Origin: Actinomycetes bacterium
Lineage (GTDB): Bacteria; Actinomycetota; Actinomycetes; Mycobacteriales; Mycobacteriaceae
Assembly (NCBI GenBank): GCA_022601275.1
Contig: JAHZIT010000105.1
Span: forward strand, 1 to 35,429
Reading direction: 5' to 3'
Length of the DNA stretch: 35,429 nt
Shown one piece after another: positions 8,074 through 15,875 of this stretch. Position numbers and translations under genes: made by a program. How positions within the stretch are numbered: position 1 is the stretch's first letter; each line of letters begins with the position of its first letter. The notes beneath the pieces were generated by a model. The model was not told the DNA's origin. It searched no databases and was given only the letters and a program-made list of their open reading frames with translations.

Positions 8074-8693
8074 CGGGGCCCGAACTGACGGTCCCCGGCG
8101 TCGCCGAGGCCCGGGACAATATAGGCGATGTCGTTGAGTCCGGAATCTATTGCTGCGGTGAACAGGCGGAGCCTGGGCGCTACTTTCTCCAGCGCCGCAA
8201 GCCCTTCCGGGGCGACGACGACGCAAACCACGGTGATTTCACTTGCAGCGCGGGCATAGAGCAACTCGATGGTGTGCACCATCGAGCCCCCAGTAGCCAG
8301 CATCGGGTCGAGCACCAGCACCGGTCGCCCACTCAAGTTGTCGGGCAGCGACTCCAGATACCTTGTGGGCCGGTGTGTCTCCTCGTCGCGGGCCACTCCC
8401 ACGAAGCCGACCTGGGACTCCGGCATGAGCCCCAGCGCCTGATCCACCATGCCCAGGCCGGCGCGCAGCACCGGAACCAACAGGGGCGGATTTGCCAATT
8501 TCGCCCCGGCGGTGTCGGCCATCGGGGTGCGAACCGGGACGGTCTCGATCGCCAGATCCCTGGTCGCTTCATAGACCAGCATCACGGTGAGATCCCGCAG
8601 CGCGGCGCGGAACGCCGCATTGTCGGTTCGCTCGTCACGCAGAGTGGTCAGACGTGCCGCGGCCAGCGGGTGATCGACAACGCGCATATCCAT
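8070..8693 (-). CDS. upp: Uracil phosphoribosyltransferase
   Basis: Upp makes UMP from uracil and PRPP. The 207-residue protein carries [10 protein letters not shown], the PRPP-binding segment [12 protein letters not shown] and the C-terminal uracil-binding [17 protein letters not shown]. The start at 8693 (MDMRVVDHP) gives the 207 residues of the M. tuberculosis enzyme; a start at 8687 is also possible. The reading frame stays open far upstream, but that extension is low-complexity and antisense to other genes. The gene is tail-to-tail with pmmB, with overlapping stop codons. Confidence 0.93.
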   Translation of the reverse strand: MDMRVVDHPLAAARLTTLRDERTDNAAFRAALRDLTVMLVYEATRDLAIETVPVRTPMADTAGAKLANPPLLVPVLRAGLGMVDQALGLMPESQVGFVGVARDEETHRPTRYLESLPDNLSGRPVLVLDPMLATGGSMVHTIELLYARAASEITVVCVVVAPEGLAALEKVAPRLRLFTAAIDSGLNDIAYIVPGLGDAGDRQFGPR

Positions 8694-8744
8694 GAATTCC
8701 GACCTTAACGGGAACCGGGAGCCGCCGCCCGGCGTCCTAAACGT

Positions 8745-9053
8745 ATGTTCGCACGCTTGTCTGCAGACACCGACCTCATTCGCGCCTTCGGCTCCGCTGC
8801 CGCCGGCCAGGTCGCAGACCTCCAGGCGGTCGCGGCACGACTGAGTGCGCTGAGCGCCCCGTCCACCCCGATGTTCGGACCCGTCGGAGCCCGGTTCGGC
8901 GCGGCGCTGACCCGAGCCGCCGAAAGCGAGGCCCGCCGCATCGCCGAGTTGGGTTCCTCGATCGCGGCGGCACGCCCGGCGGCGCACAGCGCGGCACAGG
9001 CCTACGAGGGCGCCGACGCAGACGCCGGGACGCGGCTCACCGGTACCTGGTGA
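8745..9053 (+). CDS. EspC/WXG100-like small helical protein, possible type VII secretion substrate
   Basis: This 102-residue Ala/Ser-rich protein is predicted to be helical throughout, with no signal peptide. The arrangement ([15 protein letters not shown] ... [11 protein letters not shown]) resembles the EspC-like type VII secretion target group (DUF2580), which share size and helical-hairpin character with WXG100 proteins. There is no clear WxG in the middle, so the assignment is by overall resemblance. It ends in TGGTGATG, overlapping the start of the NlpC/P60 gene, so the two are translationally coupled. Co-encoding of an EspC-like partner and a P60 hydrolase suggests that they are exported together; that is inference. 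Confidence 0.6.
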   Translation: MFARLSADTDLIRAFGSAAAGQVADLQAVAARLSALSAPSTPMFGPVGARFGAALTRAAESEARRIAELGSSIAAARPAAHSAAQAYEGADADAGTRLTGTW

Positions 9054-10237
9054 TGCCCAGCGCTCTGGTCGCGGCCTTGTCGGCGCCGATCCGCGAGGTG
9101 CGGGCACTGGTCGGCCCCGGATGGTCGGGCGACCCGGCAGCAGATCCGGCCGCGCTCCTGAACGGCGTCCGCCACATGTTGGTCGACGTCGCGAACTCCG
9201 TCGCTCAGGCTTGGCGCCGCACCGGAGCCGGCTGGTCCGGTGCAGGAGCCGGCGCCGCCGCTGAGTTCGCCACGACGACGGCCGCCGCGCTCGACGACGC
9301 CGCCGAGCGTGCCGGGCACCTGGGCGCGACAGCTGACCGCGCCGCCGGCTCGGTCGCGCGGGCGCACCGTCGCCTGCAGGCGATCGTCGACGAGTTCGAA
9401 GCCAGGGCGAGCGCATTGGAACCAGGGTTGGGTTCCCCAGGGGTGGCCGCGGAACTGCTCGGCGAGGCGCGCCGATCTCTGGCGGAGGCGATATCGGTGG
9501 TCGAGGAGTTGCTCGCCGAACTCGACGGCCACGCCTCCATATTGGACAACGCCGTATTGGACAACGCCGTATTGAGCAACGCCGTATTGGACAACGCCGT
9601 AGTGAGCAACGCCGTATTGGACAACTCGGGGCCGTCCGGCTCCCCTGCCGCGACGGCGCCGGCGGGCCTGCCCGCCGCGACCGCGCCGGCGGGCTTCGGC
9701 GGCACCGGGTCGAGTACCGGCGTGGGCTCCGGCCTGGGCGGTGGCGCACCGCTGGGGGCACCCGCGAGCTGGGGCGGGCTCGGGGAGCCGACCGGATTCT
9801 CCGAAGAGTGGAGCCGGTCGGCAGAGGAGACGACATATGGCGAGGGGGTGTCGGTGCGACTGCCCGACGGCACCGTGGTGATGGCGCCGAACGCGCTGGC
9901 GGCCAGCGCTGTACGGCATGCGCTGACCCAGCTCGGGGTGCCGTACCAGTGGGGTGGAACCACGCCCGGCGTCGGACTCGACTGCAGCGCCCTGACCCAG
10001 TGGTCGTATCGCGAAGCGGGACTAAATATTCCGCGGCTTGCTCAGGAGCAGGATATCGGTGCCGCCGTGGCCCCGGGCGCGTTGTTGCCCGGGGATCTGG
10101 CGGTGTGGGACGGCCACGTCGCCATGGTCGTGGGCGACGGCACCATGATCGAGGCAGGCGATCCGGTCAAGCTGTCGCCGGTTCGGACCAGTAACGCGGG
10201 CCAGGGTTTTCAGGGGTTCTGGCGGCCCACGGCGTGA
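9050..10237 (+). CDS. NlpC/P60 peptidoglycan endopeptidase with helical N-domain and pentapeptide repeats
   Basis: The protein is 395 residues from GTG 9050, or 394 from ATG 9053. Residues 1-165 are helical and WXG100/PPE-like without a signal peptide. Residues about 163-193 hold six [IV]L[DS]NA-type pentapeptides. A Pro/Ala/Gly-rich linker follows, then a C-terminal NlpC/P60 domain (about 285-394). The catalytic cysteine is in [10 protein letters not shown] (Cys311, counting from 9053) and the histidine in GHVAMVV (His355), with the acidic EAGDPV nearby as the third polar site. Such domains cut D-Glu-meso-DAP bonds in peptidoglycan. Lack of a Sec signal and coupling to an EspC-like gene suggest type VII export. 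M. tuberculosis has the unrelated phosphatase gene sapM at this position as I recall. Confidence 0.82.
   Translation: MMPSALVAALSAPIREVRALVGPGWSGDPAADPAALLNGVRHMLVDVANSVAQAWRRTGAGWSGAGAGAAAEFATTTAAALDDAAERAGHLGATADRAAGSVARAHRRLQAIVDEFEARASALEPGLGSPGVAAELLGEARRSLAEAISVVEELLAELDGHASILDNAVLDNAVLSNAVLDNAVVSNAVLDNSGPSGSPAATAPAGLPAATAPAGFGGTGSSTGVGSGLGGGAPLGAPASWGGLGEPTGFSEEWSRSAEETTYGEGVSVRLPDGTVVMAPNALAASAVRHALTQLGVPYQWGGTTPGVGLDCSALTQWSYREAGLNIPRLAQEQDIGAAVAPGALLPGDLAVWDGHVAMVVGDGTMIEAGDPVKLSPVRTSNAGQGFQGFWRPTA
9541..9629 (+). repeat. 15-bp coding tandem repeat, six units (pentapeptide repeat)
   Basis: Units start at 9541, 9556, 9571, 9586, 9601 and 9616. Units 1, 2 and 4 are the identical attggacaacgccgt; units 3 and 5 carry gag for gga, unit 5 also ag for at, and the last is degenerate. 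The unit is a multiple of three and encodes [10 protein letters not shown]. Copy-number change would keep frame, so the number may vary between strains. Confidence 0.92.
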
Positions 10238-10285
10238 ACGCCGAGTCCGTGAGCGCCAAGTCCGCGCGCGCCAAGTCCGTGAGCC
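10234..10285 (+). repeat. 15-bp repeat at the end of the NlpC/P60 gene
   Basis: Three units and a partial fourth of the pattern gtgagcgccaagtcc start at 10234, 10249, 10264 and 10279. The stop codon of the NlpC/P60 gene lies within the first unit. The second and fourth units again contain TGA in the same frame; in the third it is mutated to gcg. Units differ at a few positions. Confidence 0.8.
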
Positions 10286-10380
10286 TGTGGCCGTTCGAGG
10301 ACCGACCTGCTGGACAGTGGTTTCGACCCGGCTGTCATCAGCGGAAGGCGACACCCGTCCATGCGTAATGGCCTCCTGGC

Positions 10381-10386
10381 TAGGCT
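10381..10386 (+). promoter_or_regulatory. -10 element (TAGGCT) for a leaderless Rv3311-like gene
   Basis: A TANNNT hexamer ends seven bases before the ATG at 10394. There is no Shine-Dalgarno. It supports the downstream ATG over the one at 10361. Confidence 0.45.
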
Positions 10387-10393
10387 GTCCCGC

Positions 10394-11650
10394 ATGGCTG
10401 CTGACATCGTGCCGATCCGGCTGAGGCTGACCAAGGGCGACGTGTACACGCTGTGGGCGCCGCGGTGGCGCGCCGACGGCGACGAGTGGGAGGCCTTCCT
10501 CGGCAAGGACGAGGACCTCTACGTGTTCGAATCGCTCGCCGACCTGGTGGCGTTCGTCCGGACCAACCGCGACAACGACGTAGCAGATCACCCGGCGTGG
10601 CAGAAGCTGACCGAAGCCAACGCCCACGCACTGGAACCGGCTGAGGACCACACGCACGACCTGGCAGGATTCGAGGAACTGCTCGCCGAGAAACCGACCG
10701 ATGACAGTGTCGGCCAACTGCATGGCGCGCTAGCGGTGGTGTCATCCATCGGCACGGTGTGTGAACTGCCGTCGGTCACGAAGTTCTTCAACGGCAACCC
10801 GATACTGGGCGCCGTCGGCGGCGGGGCGGAGGCATTCAGCGGCCGTGCCGGACGCAAGCGCTGGGCCGCAATCGAGAAGATCATCGCGCTCAGCTGGGAC
10901 AAAGTGGTCGATGCGATCGACGAGATCGTCACCACCCCCGAGGTCGACAGTGCCGCCGTCGAGAAGGCCGAGGCCGAGCTCGACGAGCCCGCACCCGTGC
11001 AAGACGAGGACTCGGCCGTCGTCGTCATCGACGATATCGTTGACACCGACGAGGAGTCAGCCCAGCTGGCGGCCGCCGCCGAACACCGGGTGCTGGGCAG
11101 CGACGAGGATTTCTGGCAGCGGGTCGGCATCGACCCGGTTCGTATCATGACCAGCAGCGGGACGTTCTTTACCCTGCGCTGTTACCTGCAGGACCGACCG
11201 ATCTTCCTGGGCCGCAACGGGCGCATCAGCGTGTTCGGATCGGAGCGGACATTGGCGCGCTACCTTGCCGACGAACATGACCACGACCTGTCCGACCTGG
11301 CAACCTACGACGACATCCGGACCGCGGCCACCGACGGATCGCTGCGCGTCGATGTCACCGACGACAACATCTATGTGCTGACCGGCATCGCCGACGACCT
11401 GGCCGAAGGCCCCGACGGTCTGGACCGCGATCAGCTCGAGTTGGCGGTGGAGCTGCTGCGCGACGTCGGCGAGTATGCCGAGGAGACCGGCGTGGAGGCC
11501 AAGCTTGCGCGCGACACCGCGCTGGGCCGGCTGATCGCCCACGTCCTCGATCCCGATTCGGCGGCACGCCCGAGCGCACCGTTCGCCGACGCGGTCGCCC
11601 AGTGGCTCTCCCTGGAGGCCTTCCTCGAGTCCCGCCTGCGCCAAGAGTGA
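10394..11650 (+). CDS. Conserved mycobacterial protein of unknown function, Rv3311 family
   Basis: This 418-residue acidic cytosolic protein has no signal peptide or membrane span. Two similar segments stand out: an N-terminal part (about 1-70: TLWAPRWR, FLGKDEDLYVFESLADLVAFVR) and a C-terminal part (about 260-330: FFTLRCYL, IFLGRNGRISVFGSERTLARYL). They look like an internal duplication of one domain separated by a Glu/Asp-rich linker at about 190-245. The match to remembered M. tuberculosis Rv3311 is strong along the whole length. I know no function. The start is set by homology and by a -10 box seven bases upstream. It is convergent with add, with repeat copy C between them. Confidence 0.85.
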   Translation: MAADIVPIRLRLTKGDVYTLWAPRWRADGDEWEAFLGKDEDLYVFESLADLVAFVRTNRDNDVADHPAWQKLTEANAHALEPAEDHTHDLAGFEELLAEKPTDDSVGQLHGALAVVSSIGTVCELPSVTKFFNGNPILGAVGGGAEAFSGRAGRKRWAAIEKIIALSWDKVVDAIDEIVTTPEVDSAAVEKAEAELDEPAPVQDEDSAVVVIDDIVDTDEESAQLAAAAEHRVLGSDEDFWQRVGIDPVRIMTSSGTFFTLRCYLQDRPIFLGRNGRISVFGSERTLARYLADEHDHDLSDLATYDDIRTAATDGSLRVDVTDDNIYVLTGIADDLAEGPDGLDRDQLELAVELLRDVGEYAEETGVEAKLARDTALGRLIAHVLDPDSAARPSAPFADAVAQWLSLEAFLESRLRQE

Positions 11651-11691
11651 ACCCGCGCTCCGCCATCATTGACGAGCGCGCATTGACGAGC

Positions 11692-11744
11692 GCGCGCAAA
11701 ATGCCGTAGTTAGCGGCGCGGCGCCGCACAAACACGCGCGCTCG
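11692..11744 (+). repeat. 53-bp dispersed repeat, copy C (solo)
   Basis: It starts gcgcgcaaaatgccgtag and ends cacaaacacgcgcgctcg, in the same orientation and length as copy B. It stands alone between the convergent Rv3311-like gene and add. Just upstream, attgacgagcgcgc occurs twice in tandem (11668-11695), partly duplicating its outer end. Confidence 0.82.
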
Positions 11745-11754
11745 CGGAGGAACG

Positions 11755-12843
11755 TTAGCCGACGAGCACCGCATAGCGCGGCTTGATCACGTCGTCAATG
11801 AGCGCCAACCGCTCAGGGAACGGGATGAACGCCGACTTCATCGCGTTGACGGTGAAACGCTCGAGATCACTCCAGCCGTAGCCGAACGCCTCGACCAAGC
11901 GCAGCATCTCCTGGCTCATCGTGGTATCGCTGATCAGCCGGTTGTCGGTGTTGACCGTCACCCGGAACCGCAGCCTGGCCAGCAACGCGAACGGGTGCTC
12001 GGCGATGCTGGCGACGGCCCCGGTCTGCACGTTGCTGCTGGGACATAGCTCGAACGGCACCCGCTTGTCCCGCAGGATCGACGCCAGCCGCCCCAGCGTC
12101 GCCTCGCTGTCGCCGTGCACCTCGATGTCGTCGACGATCCGCACCCCGTGGCCCAGCCGGTCGGCGCCGCAGAACGAGATCGCCTCCTGAATAGACGGCA
12201 GTCCGAATGCCTCGCCAGCGTGGATTGTGAAGCGGGCGTTGTTTTTCCGCATGTACTCGAATGCGCCCAGGTGCCGGGTCGGAGGGTAGCCCGCCTCAGC
12301 TCCGGCGATGTCGAAGCCGACCACACCCTTATCTCGGAACCGGATCGCCAGCTCGGCGATCTCGAGCGAGCGCGCGGCATGCCGCATCGCCGTGACCAGA
12401 CACCGCACCACGATGGCGCGCCCCGATGCGGCCGCGGCCTTCTCACCGTCGGCGAAGCCCGCGAGCACCGCGTCGACGACGGCATCCAGCGACAGCCCGG
12501 CGTCGATGTGCAACTCGGGGGCGAACCGGACCTCGGCGTAGACGACGTTGTCGCTCGCCAGGTCCTCCACACACTCGTGGGCCACGCGATGTAGCGCCTC
12601 AGGTGTCTGCATGACTCCGACGGTGTGCGCGAACGGCTCCAGGTAGCGAACCAGCGAACCGCTGTGGGCGGCAGCCCGGAAGAAGCTTGTCAGCGAATCG
12701 ACGTCTGTGGCGGGCAAGTCCTGGTAGCCGCACTGGACGGCCAGGTCGAGCACCGTGGCCGGTCTCAGCCCGCCGTCGAGATGGTCGTGTAGCAGGGCCT
12801 TGGGCGCGCGGCGGATGTTGTCCAGATTCAGCGGGGTCGTCAC
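11755..12843 (-). CDS. add: Adenosine deaminase
   Basis: Add deaminates (deoxy)adenosine to (deoxy)inosine. The 362-residue protein shows the zinc-binding [12 protein letters not shown] near the N-terminus, [13 protein letters not shown], the HAGEAFG motif with zinc-ligand histidine and catalytic glutamate, DRLGHGVRI, the [10 protein letters not shown] segment and the VTNTDNR[L] motif supplying aspartate ligands. The GTG at 12843 is chosen: GAGGAG lies six bases upstream and homology begins there. It is third in the minus-strand order cdd-deoA-add, 67 bp after deoA. Inosine from this enzyme is a DeoD substrate. Confidence 0.93.
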   Translation of the reverse strand: MTTPLNLDNIRRAPKALLHDHLDGGLRPATVLDLAVQCGYQDLPATDVDSLTSFFRAAAHSGSLVRYLEPFAHTVGVMQTPEALHRVAHECVEDLASDNVVYAEVRFAPELHIDAGLSLDAVVDAVLAGFADGEKAAAASGRAIVVRCLVTAMRHAARSLEIAELAIRFRDKGVVGFDIAGAEAGYPPTRHLGAFEYMRKNNARFTIHAGEAFGLPSIQEAISFCGADRLGHGVRIVDDIEVHGDSEATLGRLASILRDKRVPFELCPSSNVQTGAVASIAEHPFALLARLRFRVTVNTDNRLISDTTMSQEMLRLVEAFGYGWSDLERFTVNAMKSAFIPFPERLALIDDVIKPRYAVLVG

Positions 12844-12910
12844 CGCGAGCTCCTCACGTGATCCGGTCGATGATGAGCGGCCGGACAGCCGGTGCCCGGT
12901 CACCGACGGC

Positions 12911-14179
12911 CTAGGCGCCGTCGAGCTCTGACATGGCCCCCACGAACCGTTCCGGGGTGTCGGTGTAGAGGGTGAACAGTGTTTCACCCGCGGCGACGGG
13001 CTCGCCGGGCCTGCGGTGAATGCGCATTCCGGCACCGGCCTGAACGCGGCCGCCCGGCTCGGAGCGGCCTGCTCCGAGCCGCCAGACGGCCAGCCCCACT
13101 GCCAATGCGTCGATGTCTCCCATCGTGCCACCGCGGGTTGCCGTGACGGTCTCAGTGTGTGCACCGATGGGCAATCCGCGGGCGCCCACGTTGCAGGCGA
13201 GGGCGCTGGCGTCGCCGCCCTGGGCGGTGACCAGCTTGCAGAACCGGTCCATCGCGGAGCCGTCGCGCAGGGTTTGCGCCGGGTCGACCGCGTCGATACC
13301 GGCGATATCGAGCATCTCGCGCGCCAGGGTCAGCGTCAGCTCGACCACGTCTTCGGGTCCGCCGCCCTCGAGTATCTCCAGGGATTCGACGACTTCGACG
13401 GCATTGCCCACGGCTCGGCCCAGCGGCACGTTCATATCGGTGAGCAGCGCGCGGGTTTCCAGCCCGTATTCGGCGCCCAGATCAACCATGCTGCAGGCCA
13501 GCTCCCGTGCCTCCGCCTCGCTGGACATGAAGGCCCCGGACCCGACTTTGCAGTCCAGCACAAGCCCGCGGGTGCCCTCGGCGATCTTCTTGCTCATCAC
13601 CGAGCTGGCGATCAACGGCAGCGAGTCGGTGGTGGCGGTGACGTCGCGCAGCGCGTAGATCAATCGGTCGGCCGGAGCCAGTTCCCCCGCGGCGAAGATC
13701 GCCGCACCGAGTTCGCAGAGTTGTCGGCGAATCTGGGCTTTGGTGAGTTCGGCGGTGAAACCCGGAATCGACTCCAATTTGTCCAGGGTGCCGCCGGTGT
13801 GGCCGAGACCGCGACCCGACGCCTGGGGCACTGCGCCGCCACAGGCCATCACGATGGGCACCAGCGGAATGGTGATCTTGTCCCCGACGCCGCCGGTGGA
13901 GTGCTTGTCGACCAGTGCCAGCGGTTTGCCGGAATCGTGTGTGCTGACGAGATCGGTGAAGTCGAACCGCTCCCCCGAATCGACCATGGCGGCAGTCCAT
14001 CGGGCGATCTCGGTGGTGTTCATGCCACGCAGGAAGATGGCCATGAGCAGCGCCGACATCTGAGCCTCGGCGACATGACCGCGGGTGTAGGCGTCGATCA
14101 TCCAGTCGATGGCCTCGTCGGACATGACCCCGCCGTCCCGCTTGGTACGGATGATCGTCGGAGCATCGAACGACGTCAT
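12911..14179 (-). CDS. deoA: Thymidine phosphorylase
   Basis: DeoA splits thymidine (and deoxyuridine) with phosphate into base and deoxyribose 1-phosphate. The 422-residue protein has the helical N-terminal domain, the phosphate-binding [11 protein letters not shown] signature (about 92-102), [16 protein letters not shown], the [11 protein letters not shown] segment with substrate-binding lysines, and a C-terminal alpha/beta domain. Its ATG at 14179 overlaps the cdd stop in an ATGA, so translation is coupled. Deoxyuridine made by Cdd is a natural substrate, and the deoxyribose 1-phosphate could go to PmmB. Confidence 0.93.
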   Translation of the reverse strand: MTSFDAPTIIRTKRDGGVMSDEAIDWMIDAYTRGHVAEAQMSALLMAIFLRGMNTTEIARWTAAMVDSGERFDFTDLVSTHDSGKPLALVDKHSTGGVGDKITIPLVPIVMACGGAVPQASGRGLGHTGGTLDKLESIPGFTAELTKAQIRRQLCELGAAIFAAGELAPADRLIYALRDVTATTDSLPLIASSVMSKKIAEGTRGLVLDCKVGSGAFMSSEAEARELACSMVDLGAEYGLETRALLTDMNVPLGRAVGNAVEVVESLEILEGGGPEDVVELTLTLAREMLDIAGIDAVDPAQTLRDGSAMDRFCKLVTAQGGDASALACNVGARGLPIGAHTETVTATRGGTMGDIDALAVGLAVWRLGAGRSEPGGRVQAGAGMRIHRRPGEPVAAGETLFTLYTDTPERFVGAMSELDGA

Positions 14180-14583
14180 GATCGGTGGACCCGGGCCAGA
14201 TCCTCAGGACCGAAGGCGTCGGGCAGTAGCGCGGACAGGTTGCGCGGGCCCCGGGGATGGTCGACGAGCATGTCCGGCCCACCGTGTTCGAGGAGCAGCT
14301 GCCGGCACCGTCCGCACGGCAACAGGGTATGGCCTGCGCCGTCGACACAAGACAGTGCGATCAACCGGCCGCCGCCGGTGCCGTGCAGCGCGCACACCAC
14401 AGCACACTCGGCACAAAGCCCTAGACCGTATGAGACATTTTCCACATTGCAACCGGAAATTATTCGGTGATCGTCCGCCAACGCCGCCGCCCCCACCGGG
14501 AATCCCGAATAGGGCGCGTAGGCCTTGGCCGATGCCTCAATCGCGCTGTTCCGCAATGACTTCCAATCAATAACTCCGGCCAT
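14176..14583 (-). CDS. cdd: Cytidine deaminase
   Basis: This 135-residue zinc enzyme of the homotetrameric type converts (deoxy)cytidine to (deoxy)uridine. Zinc ligands and the catalytic glutamate are in GCNVENVSYG, LCAECAVV and LPCGRCRQ. The ATG at 14583 (MAGVIDW) is selected because AAGGGG lies just upstream and the length matches the family; an in-frame start at 14631 would add an unrelated N-terminus. It is the first gene of cdd-deoA-add and divergent from sdhC, with a 251-bp shared upstream region. Confidence 0.92.
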   Translation of the reverse strand: MAGVIDWKSLRNSAIEASAKAYAPYSGFPVGAAALADDHRIISGCNVENVSYGLGLCAECAVVCALHGTGGGRLIALSCVDGAGHTLLPCGRCRQLLLEHGGPDMLVDHPRGPRNLSALLPDAFGPEDLARVHRS

Positions 14584-14834
14584 CACTGCCCCTTCAGCAT
14601 GCTTCCCCGTGCACTCGGAAGTTTCGTCCACCGACGTCTTTTCTGGATAGGTAAGGATAATTTTGTGAATAGAGTTCCGCGATCGGCTACACGGTAGTTC
14701 GATAACCAGTATGAAGTGGGGTTAGATATGAAGTGGGTTTAGAGTCGCCCCGAGGTTCGGGAAGCGGTCCAGGCCACGCCCGTCCGGGGCTTGCGGGACC
14801 TCCCCCGAGCGTCACCGATGGCGTTGGAGGCCAG
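14584..14834. promoter_or_regulatory. Divergent cdd/sdhC control region
   Basis: This 251-bp AT-richer intergenic stretch holds no credible gene. It contains a partly palindromic ataggtaaggataattttg (14647-14665) that resembles an IdeR iron box at about 14 of 19 positions, and a 17-bp direct repeat at 14710-14743. GGAGG at 14826-14830 is the ribosome site for sdhC. The promoters themselves could not be fixed. Confidence 0.4.
14710..14743 (+). repeat. 17-bp direct repeat upstream of sdhC
   Basis: tatgaagtggggttaga is followed immediately by tatgaagtgggtttaga, with one mismatch. The copies sit 92 bp upstream of the sdhC start. Spacing of 17 bp is near one and a half helical turns. It could be a tandem operator or a simple duplication. 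Confidence 0.75.
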
Positions 14835-15272
14835 ATGAGTACTCAGACATCGAGTCTGACACCCGCAAGCGGGGAGCTGCCGCCTCCGCAAGCCCGATCG
14901 CGAAGACGGACCCTCTACCGTGGCGATCCGGCCATGTGGTCCTGGGTGCTGCACCGCATCACAGGCGCGACCATCTTCTTCTTCCTGTTCGTCCACGTGC
15001 TCGACACCGCGCTGGTGCGGGTTAGCCCGGAGGCCTACAACCAGGTCATCGAAACCTACAAAACCCCGATCGTCGGTCTGATGGAGATCGGTCTGGTCGC
15101 CGCGGTCCTTTACCACGCCCTCAACGGCGTGCGGGTCATCCTGATCGACTTCTGGCAACACGGTCCGAAGTATCAGCGGCTTATGTTGTGGGTCGTCGCC
15201 GGCGTCTGGCTGGCGGTCTTCATCCCGGCCCTGGGCATCATCGGCATGCACATGGCGGAGCGGTTCCTGTGA
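14835..15272 (+). CDS. sdhC: Succinate dehydrogenase cytochrome b556 subunit
   Basis: This 145-residue membrane anchor helps hold the Sdh catalytic dimer and bind quinone/heme. After a hydrophilic Pro/Ser-rich N-terminus, three membrane segments appear: about 41-60 (ITGATIFFFLFVHVLDTALV), 76-97 and 111-137. Known family marks are SWVLHRITGA and the histidine in FVHVLD, a likely heme ligand. The ATG at 14835 has GGAGG four bases upstream, so the N-terminus extends beyond the shorter M. tuberculosis annotation. It heads sdhCDAB and overlaps sdhD by GTGA. Confidence 0.92.
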   Translation: MSTQTSSLTPASGELPPPQARSRRRTLYRGDPAMWSWVLHRITGATIFFFLFVHVLDTALVRVSPEAYNQVIETYKTPIVGLMEIGLVAAVLYHALNGVRVILIDFWQHGPKYQRLMLWVVAGVWLAVFIPALGIIGMHMAERFL

Positions 15273-15817
15273 GCGGGCCGGCGGGCAGCAGCGGCGGGCC
15301 CCGAAGCACAGTGCAGCCGAAGACCGGTGGATCAGCTCCCGTCCGAGGGGAGAATCCCTACGATCACATCAGCGATCGCGGCGGCCCGGCCCCGGTCATG
15401 CAGCGCACCTACGACCGGCCCGCGAGCCTGGACAACCCCCGCGCACCCCGGCGCGGCGCGGGAATGCCCAACTTCGAGAAATACGCCTGGCTGTTCATGC
15501 GGTTCTCGGGCGTCGTCCTCGTCTTCCTGGTCCTGGGACACTTGTTCATCGGACTGATCTGGGACGGTGGCGTGTACCGCATCGACTTCAACTACGTCGC
15601 TCAACGCTGGGCCTCGCCGTTCTGGCAGACCTGGGACCTGCTGATGTTGTGGTTGGCACAACTGCACGGCGGCAACGGGATGCGCACGATCATCGCCGAC
15701 TACACCCGCAAGGACAGCACCAAGTTCTGGCTCAACACATTGCTGGCGCTGTCGGTGGCGTTCACGTTGATCCTGGGTACCTATGTACTGCTGACCTTCG
15801 ACGCGACAATCTCGTGA
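15269..15817 (+). CDS. sdhD: Succinate dehydrogenase hydrophobic membrane anchor subunit
   Basis: This 182-residue protein has three predicted membrane spans: about 72-92 ([20 protein letters not shown], with a likely heme histidine), 114-129 and 153-176. The GTG at 15269 overlaps the sdhC stop as GTGA, supporting this start. The resulting N-terminal ~45 residues are Gly/Ser/Pro-rich and absent from the remembered M. tuberculosis SdhD, which starts near [11 protein letters not shown] (a possible internal start). It works with SdhC to anchor SdhAB and pass electrons to menaquinone. Confidence 0.9.
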   Translation: MSGPAGSSGGPRSTVQPKTGGSAPVRGENPYDHISDRGGPAPVMQRTYDRPASLDNPRAPRRGAGMPNFEKYAWLFMRFSGVVLVFLVLGHLFIGLIWDGGVYRIDFNYVAQRWASPFWQTWDLLMLWLAQLHGGNGMRTIIADYTRKDSTKFWLNTLLALSVAFTLILGTYVLLTFDATIS

Positions 15818-15875
15818 GAATTCCGATGACCTTCCCCATGATCTTCCCAGTGAGCTCTGCAAGGAGACGGCAACC

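Noticed and set aside
9541..9629. Resemblance of the tandem units to a CRISPR array
   Set aside because: Units are 15 bp with no spacers and lie in frame within a gene; no cas genes are nearby.
8694..9836. A long upstream extension of upp in the same frame
   Set aside because: The added 380 residues are Arg/Pro-rich, antisense to the EspC-like and NlpC/P60 genes, and absent from the family; Upp ends at its normal length from 8693.
13016..14470. A 484-codon plus-strand frame opposite deoA and cdd
   Set aside because: It has shadow composition and spans two well-supported genes on the other strand.
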